A stretch of DNA of 38,736 nucleotides from Chalciporus piperatus (GCA_038093975.1 JBBPTG010000228.1:1-38736), one strand, 5' to 3'; shown: positions 9,576 to 19,268, counted from the stretch's first letter. Translations and numbers: made by a program. Notes: generated by a model not told the origin, from the sequence alone.

Positions 9576-9790
9576 TGAGGTTCGACGCGTTCGACGCATG
9601 TTCGACACATGTTCAACAAGGTTCAGTGCATGTTCAACATGTTCAACGAGTTCTAAGCTCGTCAAACAGCGTCAAACCTCGTCAAACCTCGTCAAACCTC
9701 CGTCAAACCTCGTCAAACCTCGTCAAACCCCCGGTCAAACATTATCGAGCCTCCGTCGAGCAGCATCAAACCCCCATCAAACCCCATGCA
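9576..9790. repeat. Two-orientation GTTCGAC / CGTCAAAC minisatellite
   Basis: From 9576 to ~9650 the units read GTTCGACGCATG, GTTCGACACATG and GTTCAACATG, as in the 4.1-5.8 kb blocks. From ~9658 to 9786 they read CGTCAAACCT, which is the reverse complement of the GTTTGACG form. The array is therefore inverted on itself about position 9655 and could fold back. It also shows that this satellite family is dispersed over at least 5 kb. Confidence 0.8.
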
Positions 9791-9839
9791 CACAGACCTT
9801 GGTTCACAAACTCGAACATAAGTTTGGAATCACCAGCCG

Positions 9840-11916
9840 AGATTTGTGTGGAGGCACATGACTGCGCCGTTATGCTCGCATCCTCATTGCGACATATTCG
9901 TTGTCATCATGCTGGGTTTTCGTGTCATAGTCGGTAGATCCATTTCTTGTTGTCGTTTTTGTCGTGTTCGCGTGATCGTAGTCGTGTTAGGTACCCACGG
10001 ATGTGTATATATGTGTGGTCAGTGGTAAGTGCAACAAGAGGTCTCACCTCGTAGTTGTTGTCCTGGATGCCCGTTGTTGTTTCGTGGTCATTCTCGTGGC
10101 GTCGGCATTATCGTGTTGGAGTCGGTAGTTGTCGGAGTTGTTGTTGTCGTCATGTTTTCGTGGTTTCGTGGTCCTTGTGTGTCCTTGTAGTCATCGGATT
10201 TGCCCATGAATGGATATGAGATAGTATCTGCGAGGTTCCAGGACGCTCATGTGTGGTGGGGTGATGTGATGTGACTTACCTTGTAGTGGGCGTCCTGGAG
10301 GCCTATCGGTGTGTGTCGATTTGGACGACTTACTGTAAGTCCGCCTGTGGCTCCGTGGGTCTCCAGGTGTCGTTTGAGTGTCGTAGTTTCCGCCGTTCTT
10401 GGGCCGCGTTGTAGTATCGTCGTCGTTAGTCGTTGTCATTGTGTTTTCGCGTTTTCGCTGTTGTCAATTGTCTGTGGTTATCGTATTTTGTCGTGAATGT
10501 GTATCAGTGAGATTGTGTGAGTGGTAAGCATCGTGAGGTGACTCACCGCATCGTGGCCTTCCCGTCGTCGTTTCATCGTCGTTGTCATCGTCACATCTCG
10601 TGATGGAGTTTGGGGAAAGGTCAGGAAGGCTGAATGTTGCTTACTGCCAATTGAGTTGTGGGTGTCCTTCACACTCGTCACAGAGCGGGTGTCCTGGACG
10701 CCCGTGGCTTCACGCGTGTCCTTGCATAGTCTTTGTAGGGCCGCGTGTTCGTGTTGTATTCAGTAGATTTGTTCGTTTTCGGCGCATGACATCGTGTTTT
10801 GTGGTCGTTGTGTGTGCCCATGAGAGTATGAAACAATAACTGAATGGGGTAGATGGTAAGTCTTTCGTACGGACTGTCAGAACGTACCTTAAGATCCGAT
10901 CACGAACAATGACGCGTGAGTGGAAGAGAATAAGCTTCGTCGGGTAAGTATACGAAGTGGCTCGACTCACCTGTAGTCTCGCGTGGTTGTTCGTAGTCGC
11001 TAAGTCACTTACCTTATCCAATTATACAACTTCATTATCTCATCCACTCGCTCTTGAAGCTTGACTCCTCAACCTCTTGCACCGCGATCACGGTAAGTTA
11101 CTCCCTCGCGCACTCGCAACTGAACAATAGTTCAGAACTCATACTCGAAACCGCCGTGCACTCGCATACCCGCCAAACATGAATCAGGTGAGTCCCTTGT
11201 TCACTCACCAATCCCGGTTCACACCTCAGCCATATCCCATTCAGATACTAATTTACACTCTCCTGAGCACACGACGACTACGACAAAAACGAAGACATGA
11301 CAGTATCTACTGACTACGACAGAACAACGCGGCACAAGGACAACAATGAATACGACATGACGACAGCGGGAGTACAGCCGCGAGGCCATGGTATCCAGGG
11401 ACATCCGTTCACGATGACCGTGAAAGGTGAGTCAGTCAAATTCACTTGACCCAATGACGAGCGGACACAATGTGCCAGCCGTCCTGGACGGCCATATGTA
11501 CGGGACTACTCACTCATCACCCTAGGACCCCCGGAGCCTGTACCACATGCGTGTTTCACGATGGCCAGTTACACGAAAGCACACCACAATGCAACGACAA
11601 CGACTATGGCACGATAACAATGTGAGGATACTCGTGAGGCCACGGTCGTCCAGAACGCCAGCATTGCGACAACTGTAAAAGACGAGTAATTAGAACTTGA
11701 CTGACCTTAGCCCAGACGCGCCGATGAGCGAGGTGCGATGAAAACACGACTACGACTATACAACAACAACAACAACAACAATTCAATAACGAGGCGAAAC
11801 GACGGCTACAACAACGACAACAAAAAACGCGCCAGACAACACAATACTGCAAGCACACCCGCGAGGCCATGGGCCACGAACCCACATGAACCGTGGTTTG
11901 TGTACAAGAACAGCCA
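9840..11916. repeat. Skew-inverted repeat domain rich in splice-donor-like hairpins
   Basis: No credible ORF is present. Degenerate units of roughly 150-300 bases recur. Each tends to hold a GTAAGT/GTGAGT or ACTTAC/ACTCAC hexamer (e.g. 10025, 10274, 10335, 10856, 10944, 11007, 11093, 11188, 11427) and a version of GTCCTGGACGCCCGTGG (10059, 10285, 10691; complementary form near 11385, 11647, 11860). Left of about 11050 the plus strand is GT-rich (GTCGTGTTCG, GTTGTTGTCG). To the right it is AC-rich (ACGACTACGAC; a CAA microsatellite at 11760-11781). The two halves are thus arranged head to head. Confidence 0.6.
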
Positions 11917-12090
11917 TCCATCTTCGCCTTACCGTTCCTAGGTTTCCTACCCCGGCCATCTGTCCCACCCGCAGGCGTACCCCTCGTAGGTGTCTCACTC
12001 ACCCGCCGTCAGCATTTTATTCGCCGCCCGCCGCTCGTTCTTTCTTCTCGTTCTATCCGCCAACTCCTGCGAATTTTCCCAAGTGACTTT
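11917..12090 (-). pseudogene. SNF2/STH1-type remodeller, C-terminal tail
   Basis: This piece continues the bromodomain frame found on the other side of the LINE. Reading downward from 12090 it gives KVTWENSQELADRTRRKNER then RAANKMLTAGE and a stop at 11995-11997. A one-base shift continues as SETPTRGTPAGGTDGRGRKP with RNGKAKMD, an AT-hook-like GRGRKPRNGK typical of the C-terminal tails of fungal Snf2/Sth1 proteins. The frameshift and stop make it a pseudogene. The first 12 bases are the LINE target-site duplication. Confidence 0.65.
12079..12090. repeat. LINE target-site duplication, 3' copy
   Basis: CCAAGTGACTTT on the plus strand is identical to 15273-15284. On the minus strand it follows the A-rich 3' end of the LINE and belongs to the interrupted remodeller gene (codons for K-V-T-W). 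Confidence 0.85.
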
Positions 12091-12099
12091 TTTGTACTA

Positions 12100-12117
12100 G
12101 GGGGCACCTGTGCCCCC
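12100..12117 (-). other. 3' terminal hairpin of the LINE
   Basis: GGGGGCAC and GTGCCCCC, separated by two bases, form an 18-base near-palindrome only six bases before the A-rich terminus. A stem-loop at the extreme 3' end is known to be the reverse-transcriptase recognition site in some LINE and SINE families. That role is inference here. Confidence 0.5.
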
Positions 12118-12609
12118 ACCGCGTCCCCAGTCGTGTGAATGCCCCAATGAGCGAGACAGAGTCCCCTCATTGATCCTGTCGTTCCCGCCGACAGTTTTAG
12201 ACGCACCGACTTTCCAATCAGCGGTGTGCCTGTTGTTCCGTGACGTTTCGGAGATAGGGCTGCTGACGAGATTTTCTAAGAAGCATGTACTCGGACCGCC
12301 GAAGCGACCGGGTACGGAGGGGAATAAGGGTGCGGCAAGAATGTAAAGATAAGGAGGGAGAGTCGTGGTTGTGGGCGAGCAGGCTGGGGGGTATTGAGCC
12401 TTCTGTTGACGGTTGAAACTTGTTGTACTTCGGGTTTTAAGCAAGGGGCTGCTATTGCAAAACACATCCAGACTCCTGAAACTCCCTGCCGACTTGTCCC
12501 TCAGAGCGTCGGTGAAACGAATCCCGTCCGTCAACGAGTGATTGAGAGTTTGAGCAGTTTAGTCGCGCTACATCGCTCAGCGTGTTTGTCGCATCTACAA
12601 GGCAGAGCT

Positions 12610-12975
12610 TCAGTCTGTCGGATGGGAAGCTATTCTGACGTCACCGAGTGAGTCTTTAAGTCGCCCGGTGCTATGGACGAAATGCAGTAGGTGAGGCACG
12701 GCGTCTGTTAGGTGGGAAATTTGGAGCGACTTTTTTCGTAACTTTGCGGTGAGCTTGAAACGTTCTCTTTGGTGGTACGGGCATAGAAGGAGGTAGTGGA
12801 GCACGGTTTCGCGGATGCCGTGGCAGCCTGAGTACTGACAGTCTGGGGATGGAGACTTCGTTAGTCGGTGAAGATGACCGTTGAGAGCGATGGGGCCGGA
12901 ACGTAGCCATATTAGGGCGCTGGTATTTCTCTTCGCCAGCGCCGCCGCCAATATCACAAACGACCCTCCCAGCAT
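12610..12975 (-). pseudogene. LINE ORF2 C-terminal Cys/His region
   Basis: The minus-strand frame has LNGHLHRLTKSPSPDCQYSG then CHGIRETVLHYLLLCPYH, the C-x4-C-x8-H-x4-C type metal-binding pattern (C-H-H-C) found at the end of many LINE ORF2 proteins, followed by LLHFVHSTGRL. The RNase H region that normally precedes it is absent: the frame begins only ~18 bases from the end of the RT segment. The ~500 bases between this stop and the hairpin at 12100 are 3' UTR. Confidence 0.7.
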
Positions 12976-12993
12976 TTTTCCATCGATTTTAAC

Positions 12994-14062
12994 CTAACCC
13001 GTAATCGTGGTGTCGTGGATTTTGAGCGGGGGGCGTTCCTTCGACCGGTTCATTGAAAAGTCTAGCAGTGCGACCTTTGTAGTCTCGAATCGTGAGTTAT
13101 GGTCGCGCGACCATTCGAAGCCGCCTCCCTGACGTCTGAGCATATCCGCTAGAATCCGGTGGGTAGTGATGAAGTCCGGTCCCGAGGCTATGAACGCCGT
13201 GTCATCCACAAATGCTAGCGTTACCTCATTCCTGCCTTTGGCCACCTCGACTAGGTCCGAGTTGTAAATGATATAGAGCATCATAGATAATGGGTCCCCT
13301 TGCCCTATGCCATTCGTGATGGGTATCCAGTCCGAGATGTACCCGTCAAACTGAAGCCGAGTTCGCCTATCTCGGAGCATGATTTCTGTAAACCTGACGT
13401 ACGCCTCGGGTTAATCGATCGGTGACCGCGTTAGGGAAGGCTCCCTCGATGTCCAGGAAGAGGGCTTATACCACGCATCCTTTCCTCCATTCGTTCTTGA
13501 CTGTAGCTTCGAGGAAATGGAGGGAATCGGTCGTTGATCTTCCTGGGCGTCCTCCGAAGTGGGTAGCAGGTAGGAGTTGGTGGTGCTCAATGAGGTAGGA
13601 GAGTTGGTCCGCGACCACGGCGGTGAGGATCTTTCCCGTCGTGTTTAGTAGGGCGATAGGTCGATAAGCCTTCGGAACAGTATAGTCCGGGCGACCAGGC
13701 TTGCGAAGAACAACAGTGGTAAATTCCTTCCAAGGATCGTGATATCGGAATAAACGTAGCATTTGCGGGACCAGTGATTCCTGACAACGCTTGAACACGA
13801 TGTTTCGGATACCATCTGGTCCCGGTGCCTTCAGCGCGCTTATTTTCGATATGCATCTCTCGATTTGCTCGCTCGTGATAGGTATTGCGTCTGAGACTGC
13901 GTCGGGGTAAAGAAAGTTCTCGGGTACCGTGGAGATTGCGGGAGGTGGGGGGAAGAAGGCTGTGACCAGTATCGAGCTTTTTTCCTCGTTCGTCTCCGCC
14001 AAGACGGGGACGCCGTGTTGGTCTTTAGCTTTAAGAGTGGGGGATGCGAGATGGTCCTCCAT
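12994..14062 (-). pseudogene. LINE reverse transcriptase
   Basis: The first segment (13466-14062) shows RT block 1-2 landmarks: ALKAPGPDGIRNIVFKRC, KAYRPIALLNTTGKIL and HFGGRPGRSTTDSLHFLE. After a stop (KGCVV*, 13466-13468) the frame resumes with LFLDIEGAFPNAV. A short gap and frame change near 13385-13430 precede a second segment (12994-13380), which has GIGQGDPLSMMLYIIYNSDL and the catalytic box FVDDTAFIA (F-x-DD form of YxDD). The element is therefore not functional. Confidence 0.88.
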
Positions 14063-15272
14063 CGCTCGGTTCCGAGTTGAGGTATTTGTTTACGATCCAT
14101 ATTTCGTCGCTATTCATGTTGTCCAGCCAGTCTAACCAGTGTTGCTTCTTAGTGCGTTTTATTGCCTCTGCGTAGCGATTGCGCGCAATCCGGTACCCCT
14201 CGTGGGACGGGTGGTCTTCCAAGGCTCGCATTTTGTAGGATAGGGCGGCCAGTCGTGATACCTCATTTTTCATGTCTGTGAGGTCGCAGTTCCACCATCG
14301 TTTCGAGTGGGGACTTGGTTTGGATATGGGGACGTGTAGTTGAATGGACTTCTGGATAGCCTCGGTGATACCCTTTGCCGCGGTCTGAAATTCTTCCTCA
14401 GTGGTGATTGGGAGGTCAGTGGGATACGCAGCTAGTTCTCTCTGTAGCGTTGTGTTGAACTTCTTCCAATCAACATCATTAAAGTTTTTGGTCTCGGGAG
14501 GTTTGACATGGGCGGTGGGCATGTCGAGTACGGTGAGGATGGGAACGTGGTCGGTGCGGGCGCCTCTCGCTCTGGGTTCCGTGTAACATTGCGTGATTAG
14601 TTCCGTCGCCGAGTCCGATCCAAAGACGTTGTCGGGCCTTGTCCAGTTCTTGGTCGCTAGCGCTTGAAGAGTGGGTATGCCCTTGGGGAGGAATGAAATT
14701 ATGCCATATTCCGCTAGAAGCATGATAAGGGGCTGGGCGGCGTCGAGATATCGAGGAGTAAGTAAATGTGAGTTTCGGTCGTCTTCCCAGAGAGGGTGGT
14801 GGCGGTTGAAGTCGCCTATCCATAGCATGTGGTCGTCGTCCGTCCTGCGGACGTTCTGGATGTTCTCTTCGAGGTATTTCTGCAGCGCGTCTAGCGAGTG
14901 GTCATGATTACAGTCGTTATAGATGTTAAATATTACGCAGCTTCCGTGAGTCCCCTTCACGCGAATGGCCACCACATCCGGTGAGGGGAACGGCACTTGT
15001 GTCCACGCGTTGGTGTCCAGTTCCGTGGATACTAGCGTGGCTGCGCGGTAGTGTAGATTACTCGAGGCGTAACGTGGCGTTGGGTAAAGAACGTGGAATT
15101 TTCGATTAGATGTGGTGTTCCCCCATGAGTTAATGTGGGGCTCCTGGAGCGCCAGGATGTCCCAGTCCTTGGGCGACGTAGTATTAAGTAAGGCGTGTTG
15201 TGCAGTAAGAGACGTGTTCAGGTTCTGCTGCCAGATGCGTAGCGTTTTTATGGGGTCTCGTTGTATGTTCAT
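14031..15272 (-). pseudogene. LINE apurinic-type endonuclease domain
   Basis: The frame is open from the LINE junction to 14031. Endonuclease motifs are visible in order: RIWQQNLN, ILALQEPHIN, VIFNIYNDCNHDHS, IGDFNRHHPLWE (catalytic Asp/Asn), TRPDNVFGS and the terminal TDHVPIL (catalytic His). A linker with Trp-rich HSKRWWNCDL follows before the RT. It overlaps the RT frame by 32 bases in a different frame, so a frameshift separates them. The in-frame stretch above 15272, including the apparent Met at 15368, is not LINE but bromodomain sequence. Confidence 0.9.
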
Positions 15273-15284
15273 CCAAGTGACTTT
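15273..15284. repeat. LINE target-site duplication, 5' copy
   Basis: CCAAGTGACTTT is identical to 12079-12090. It marks the left end of the LINE in gene orientation and lies within the bromodomain coding sequence. Confidence 0.85.
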
Positions 15285-15597
15285 GGTGAGCGCGGCGTGA
15301 AAGACCTTTTCCATCTCTTCGGCATCGATGTAGACCCATGACCTGTACGTCCGGGCATTGTCGAACATGCGTTTCTAGTCTTCTCTATATTGCGTGACAC
15401 TCTTGTAAGCACCGGCGTTGACACGTTTACGAATGGTAGAGATGGCGATGGGTTGGGTGATTAGTTGGGAATAGTTGGGGCAGCCATACTAGTGAGATCA
15501 GTGAGCGTTGAGTCTGTCTGGAGCGGAAACTACAACGCACCCTTCTAACTGGAAGCTTGCGGAACAATTCACAACGTTTAGAACATTTATACACTTT
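15273..15597 (-). pseudogene. SNF2/STH1-type remodeller, bromodomain
   Basis: The exon 15541-15597 reads VYKCSKRCELFRKLPVRR. A 52-base intron (15489-15540, GTGCGT...CACTAG) follows, then exon 15273-15488 reads YGCPNYSQLITQPIAISTIR, KRVNAGAYKSVTQYRED, stop, KRMFDNARTYRSWVYIDAEE and MEKVFHAALTKVTW. This is the C-terminal bromodomain of Snf2/Sth1-type ATPases (ELP..+.YP.YY.LI..PI....I+K+V..G.Y.S+..+..D...MF.NAR.Y). The TAG at 15375-15377 replaces the conserved Trp. The reading frame continues across the LINE at 12090. Confidence 0.85.
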
Positions 15598-15735
15598 CTA
15601 GGTTATATGTATTACAGCTAGTCCTCTCGTTGCATCTGGGCGCCTCTCGATATGCCCTGCCTTATCCTGGATTTCACTCAACCCACCCTCGTCTGTATGC
15701 GGCGTGGACGTTGTGCTTATTTCATTTTTATTTTT
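15598..15735 (-). repeat. Repeat R, copy 1 (partial)
   Basis: The copy carries the R landmarks CTAGTCCTCTCGTTGCATCTGG, CCTTATCCTGGATT and GCGGCGTGGACGTTGTGCTT, in reverse orientation to copies 2-4 as read on the plus strand. It is the left boundary of the 8.4-kb block that splits the remodeller gene and supplies the 3' end of the JmjC-like gene. Confidence 0.75.
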
Positions 15736-16716
15736 ATTTTGGGGGGAACGCTGTTGCGAGGAGGCAGTTGACAAGGTCAACCCCTGCTTGCACGTTTGAA
15801 TCCGGTCCAAGTGTTTCCCAAGTTCTGAGATGATCAAAAAAATGGCACCGAAAGCGGAGGATCGACTTACTGCGTTCGGGATCCGAGCGAGGCAAACCGA
15901 CAAGCATCTGAGTGAGAGTCTCGAATGCATGTTGGTGCACCTGATTCGTCAATTCGCCTTTAACCAGTAAGGGCGTGGACGTACCGTGGATATCGACCAA
16001 CATGTTTGGAGAGAGACCAAAGTGTCCGAGGACGTCATGTCCTGTAAAGGTAAAACCACGGGTATCCTCAAAATTGTTGATGACAACGGGATGGTCGATA
16101 GAGAGAGAGTTGCGAATAGCCTTGACCAGATCGGAGGGACCTTGATACGACAACATATCCAAAAAAATCTATGTACTGACTGTATGGGACAGCTTGCGGG
16201 TAGGAAGCTACCAGGCGAACGTAGTCGGCATCGTACTGGAGATAGTTTTCACCATCGCGAATGAGAGTGGGTGCGACAGTTTGGAGACCACCAGGCCAAG
16301 ATATAGCCTCTGCCGATGCATGCACCTGGACACCGCGGACACTGGAGACGAGATCAAGATCCCGGGAAGATCCCACACGACGAACAGACCCAGAAGATGA
16401 CGAAAAAGGACTGGAAGACGCGTCGGGGGCATAAGCGGAAGCAGATGAGGCGACAGGGCGGGAAGCCTCCTTTTGGCGTTGACGATACGCAGCCTGGATC
16501 AGTGCCCTCCTCTTTCGGTGGTCTTCATACTTCTGAGGATCTCTAAAGATAATGTAAGCGATGCCAATCGATCAATAAAACACGGACGTGTCGAATTGTT
16601 GCTTCCTTTTCTCATACGCCCGCTTGTTAGCTTCTTTTCTGGAGGCTTGGGACTGATGGTGATCAATAAACCAAATAATTGTTTAGAATAAATAGTACTT
16701 GACCTACCTTGGGCAT
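15598..16716 (-). CDS. JmjC-like protein, N-terminal part, C-terminus replaced by repeat R
   Basis: Five exons (16708-16716, 16588-16652, 16181-16542, 15871-16140, 15598-15824) with introns of 55, 45, 40 and 46 bases join into 310 residues. The N-terminus is basic (MPKSQASRKEANKRAYEKRK; DPQKYEDHRKRRALIQAAYR). The central region (SAEAISWPGGLQTVAPTLIR; DYVRLVASYPQAVPYSPSDL; HPVVINNFEDTRGFTF; FGLSPNMLVDIHG) resembles the region before the Fe(II)-binding core of JmjC proteins common in agaricomycetes. The HxD...H core is absent. The last ~45 codons are translated from repeat R (15598-15735), so this is a truncated or chimeric gene. Its start lies ~75 bases from the upstream R copy. Confidence 0.6.
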
Positions 16717-16789
16717 TGCGATGGATCATAATCGTGATCAATAACCTAGGCTCGGTGGGGTTCGGTGGGGTTTGGTCCGAGGTTCGGTC

Positions 16790-17165
16790 AAGTTCGGCCA
16801 GGTTGCCTAGCAGCAAGCGTGTCCCAGCCGAAAGCGTGAGGGAGGAACATGGTGAGAGAGAGAGAAAAAGAGCTTACCGCGGCCTTCAGCGAAGGTACAC
16901 CGTAAAGCATACAAAGCACACAGATGATACGCATGACGTCCACGCCGCATAACAAGATAGTAAAGAAAAGGCGACGTTCGGGTTGCCTAGAGAAATACAG
17001 ACAGACCAGGGTGGGTCGAGTGTAATCCAGGATAAGACAGGGTATATCGAGAGCCACCAGATGCAACGAGAGGACTAGCTGTCAGGCTCGTGCGTAGGAT
17101 GGGGCCAGCTCCAGAAGGCGAGGATCTAGATTTAAAAGATTTGAAGAAATCACCCAGAGACAGAA
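16790..17165. repeat. Repeat R, copy 2 (upstream of JmjC-like gene)
   Basis: Going away from the gene start: TTCGGTCAAGTTCGGCCAGG (16788-16803), the GACGTCCACGCCGCATAAC motif (16936-16955), CGACGTTCGGG, AATCCAGGATAAGACAGGG (17023-17040), AACGAGAGGACTAGCTGTCAGG (17066-17086), then GGGGCCAGCTCCAGAAGGCGAGGA. This is the same order as in the other copies and places the R promoter-side end next to the ATG at 16716. Confidence 0.75.
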
Positions 17166-17922
17166 ATCGCGAAAAGGGAGTGGACTGAACGGTACTGGTC
17201 ACGGTCCTGATCACGTCGAGAAAACATTTAGGTCGCCGTTGACGTATTCAACCAGAACCGCCAACAATAATTGAAGAGACGCACGACAAAAATTTCAGTG
17301 AAGTCATACATGAAAGTTTGGTTCGGTCAAGTTCGGCCAAGTTCGGTCAAGTTCGGTCAAGTTCGGTCAAGTTCGGTCAAGTTCGGTCAAGTTCGGTCAA
17401 GACTCGGAGGTCAGTTCAAATTGGAGAAGGCCACTTGGAAGTTGGGATTCGCTTTCAAATGTATCAAGGAGTATACGATATTACACGTCTAAGAAAGAGA
17501 AAAATGACATGACGTTCACATCGTGCAAGACGAGCGACGTCCACGTCGCGCAACGAAATACAACGAAACAATAAACAAAGACGACGTTCACGTCGCCTCA
17601 AGAGGAAGGGAATGAGGCGAGGCAGGGGAATCCAGGGTGGGCAATGGAGCAACTCGAGACCGTCCAGATGGACGAGCAGACTAACAGTCAGACTCGTCCA
17701 TTGGATGAGGCCAATTCCAAGCGGGGGAGACCTAAATGAAAAGAAAGAAAAGATCACCCAGAGACGAAAATGAAACCACCAGAAAGGCGGCTGCGACACA
17801 CTATGGTCCCCCTGTGATCTGACCCTGCGACTGACACGAACGCCGACATAGATCACATACGATGGGAAGGGTTCGATGAGGACAGGTTGGTGGTTGAGCA
17901 AAGAGCCGCCAAACAAACAAAC
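17087..17922. repeat. Repeat R, copy 3 (836-bp, near-identical to 23171-24015)
   Basis: The copy begins CTCGTGCGTAGG and ends AAACAAACAAAC. It contains eight TTCGG(T/C)CAAG units (17322-17401) and three ACGT-NN-ACGT type motifs (17511-17605). By eye it matches 23171-24015 almost base for base; the main difference is an extra TTCGGACAG there. A ~150-codon open frame on the minus strand follows from the recent duplication and is not called as a gene. Confidence 0.85.
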
Positions 17923-18143
17923 AGATGCGAATTCCGTCCAGATGGGACGGCGTAGACGATGAGACACTAGATAAGACATGGGCGACGCTAATGAAAAGGG
18001 AGAAACATGCGAGATACGGTAAATATACGATGACAAACCAGGACGCCGGACCACACATATGCACGGACTCAGGGGTTTGCTAATCGCTCCATAACAATCA
18101 CCTTTGCCCAACCTTCTGCAGTGATATCCAAAGAGTCACCGAT

Positions 18144-19268
18144 CTAGGCCATTGATGGGTCCAGCATGAAATCAAGTGGATCGCGACCGATGCCGGGAGT
18201 TGGGGATCGAGACTGGAACGCAGAAGCTTGAAGTTGATTCGGAGGCGGAGGGACCTGGCTGGAGGGAGCTGCGCAGGATTCTTAATCCAATGTATTAATA
18301 ATGTGAATCGAAACGGACTTACGTTCGTCGTCCATTTCATCCTGAGTGCCAGCTTCCTGGTTGGACCTGTCCTTTGCTTCTCCCGCCGCCTCCTGGTCCA
18401 TCTCCATGTCTGCACCCCTGTCCTCCAACATTCGCAATCCCATCCCAGCGGTGCCTTTGACGTCAGTTTCTGAAGATAAAATATAACAGTGACCATACTA
18501 AAGATGTCATCTATTTACCTGTGCTGCGATGCTTGATCTGCAATATATCCAGGTTGTACCATTTGGAGAGTGCGTTGGCGACCTCGAGACACTTTGCGAT
18601 TTGCGACAACTCGGCGATTCTCATGTTAAACCGCTGTCCAGACAGAGTGGGGCCCAGAGCTGCGTCGTATGCATCCCAATCTGAACGAGACTCGGATAGG
18701 TAACACGTCCACGGTACCAACAAATCTCGGGATATTACGTACCAAGTTGGAATGGATTGATCCTCTCCAGATCGTGGTCGATGTGTGCTGGCAGCATGCG
18801 CCAGGCGTCGACGGATTCCGGATCGTGGCGGCCAACAATGAATTCCGTTGTAAGGTAGTCGTCGAAACGCGGAAACCTGGTGTCCGCCGACAGTGCGTCG
18901 CCAAGTCGAATGCAGCCGAGGAGTAGCTGCTCCACGACCGTGTCCATGAATACAAGCATCCGTTGCAAAAAACCGACACCCCCTGGAACGAGCTTCTTTG
19001 ATCGTGATTTTGCTTCTGCGTGGAGCGTGGTGTAGATCAGGTTCATCATATAGTATCGCCAGAGCAGACGATTGAGGTGCTCATGATAAGACGCAGGGAT
19101 CCTCGTCCTGATTTCCCTGTTGTTGCTGTTTCTCTCTTGCTCGTACACAGTCGCCGTGGTTTGCCCTTGCGTGTACTCCACGGTGTACGTCAACATGGAA
19201 ATGAATCCGAGGATTTCCTCGTTGTAAACATTGCCAGAAACCTTGGGGGGATAAAGGATGTCCGACAT
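18144..19268 (-). CDS. R-associated family protein, intact four-exon gene
   Basis: Exons 18743-19268, 18519-18680, 18323-18469 and 18144-18280 are joined by introns of 62, 49 and 42 bases (GTACGT, GTAAAT and GTAAGT donors; all end AG) into 323 residues. Residues 56-79 (RIPASYHEHLNRLLWRYYMM...) align with IP-x2-Y-x2-H-x3-L-hydrophobic-x-R in the genes at 22.2 and 25.7 kb. Residues 135-150 (FDDYLTTEFIVGRHDP) align with MDRYIVTELLVGRHEP. An acidic segment (EDRGADMEMDQEAAGEAKD) and a Pro/Ser-rich tail ending DPLDFMLDPSMA follow. No known domain is recognised; a nuclear, protein-binding role would be inference. It is the only member here with no defect. Repeat R starts ~120 bases upstream of the ATG. 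Confidence 0.75.

Larger units (their letters stand above)
12091..15272 (-). mobile_element. 5'-truncated non-LTR retrotransposon (LINE) inserted in a remodeller gene
   Basis: The element is bounded by a perfect 12-bp direct repeat (12079-12090 and 15273-15284). On the minus strand it starts inside its own ORF2, just before the endonuclease (KTLRIWQQNLN), and ends CTAGTACAAA after a 3' hairpin. It encodes endonuclease, reverse transcriptase and a C-terminal Cys/His region, in this order, but has a frame change, stops and an internal deletion. Removing it rejoins the bromodomain reading frame exactly. The type is like agaricomycete Tad/I-related LINEs; clade assignment is not possible here. 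Confidence 0.88.

Noticed and set aside
12097..12534. 145-codon minus-strand ORF
   Set aside because: It lies in the LINE 3' UTR and has no protein-like features.
14031..15368. A single 445-residue protein starting at 15368
   Set aside because: The first ~30 codons are bromodomain sequence of another gene; the LINE begins at 15272.
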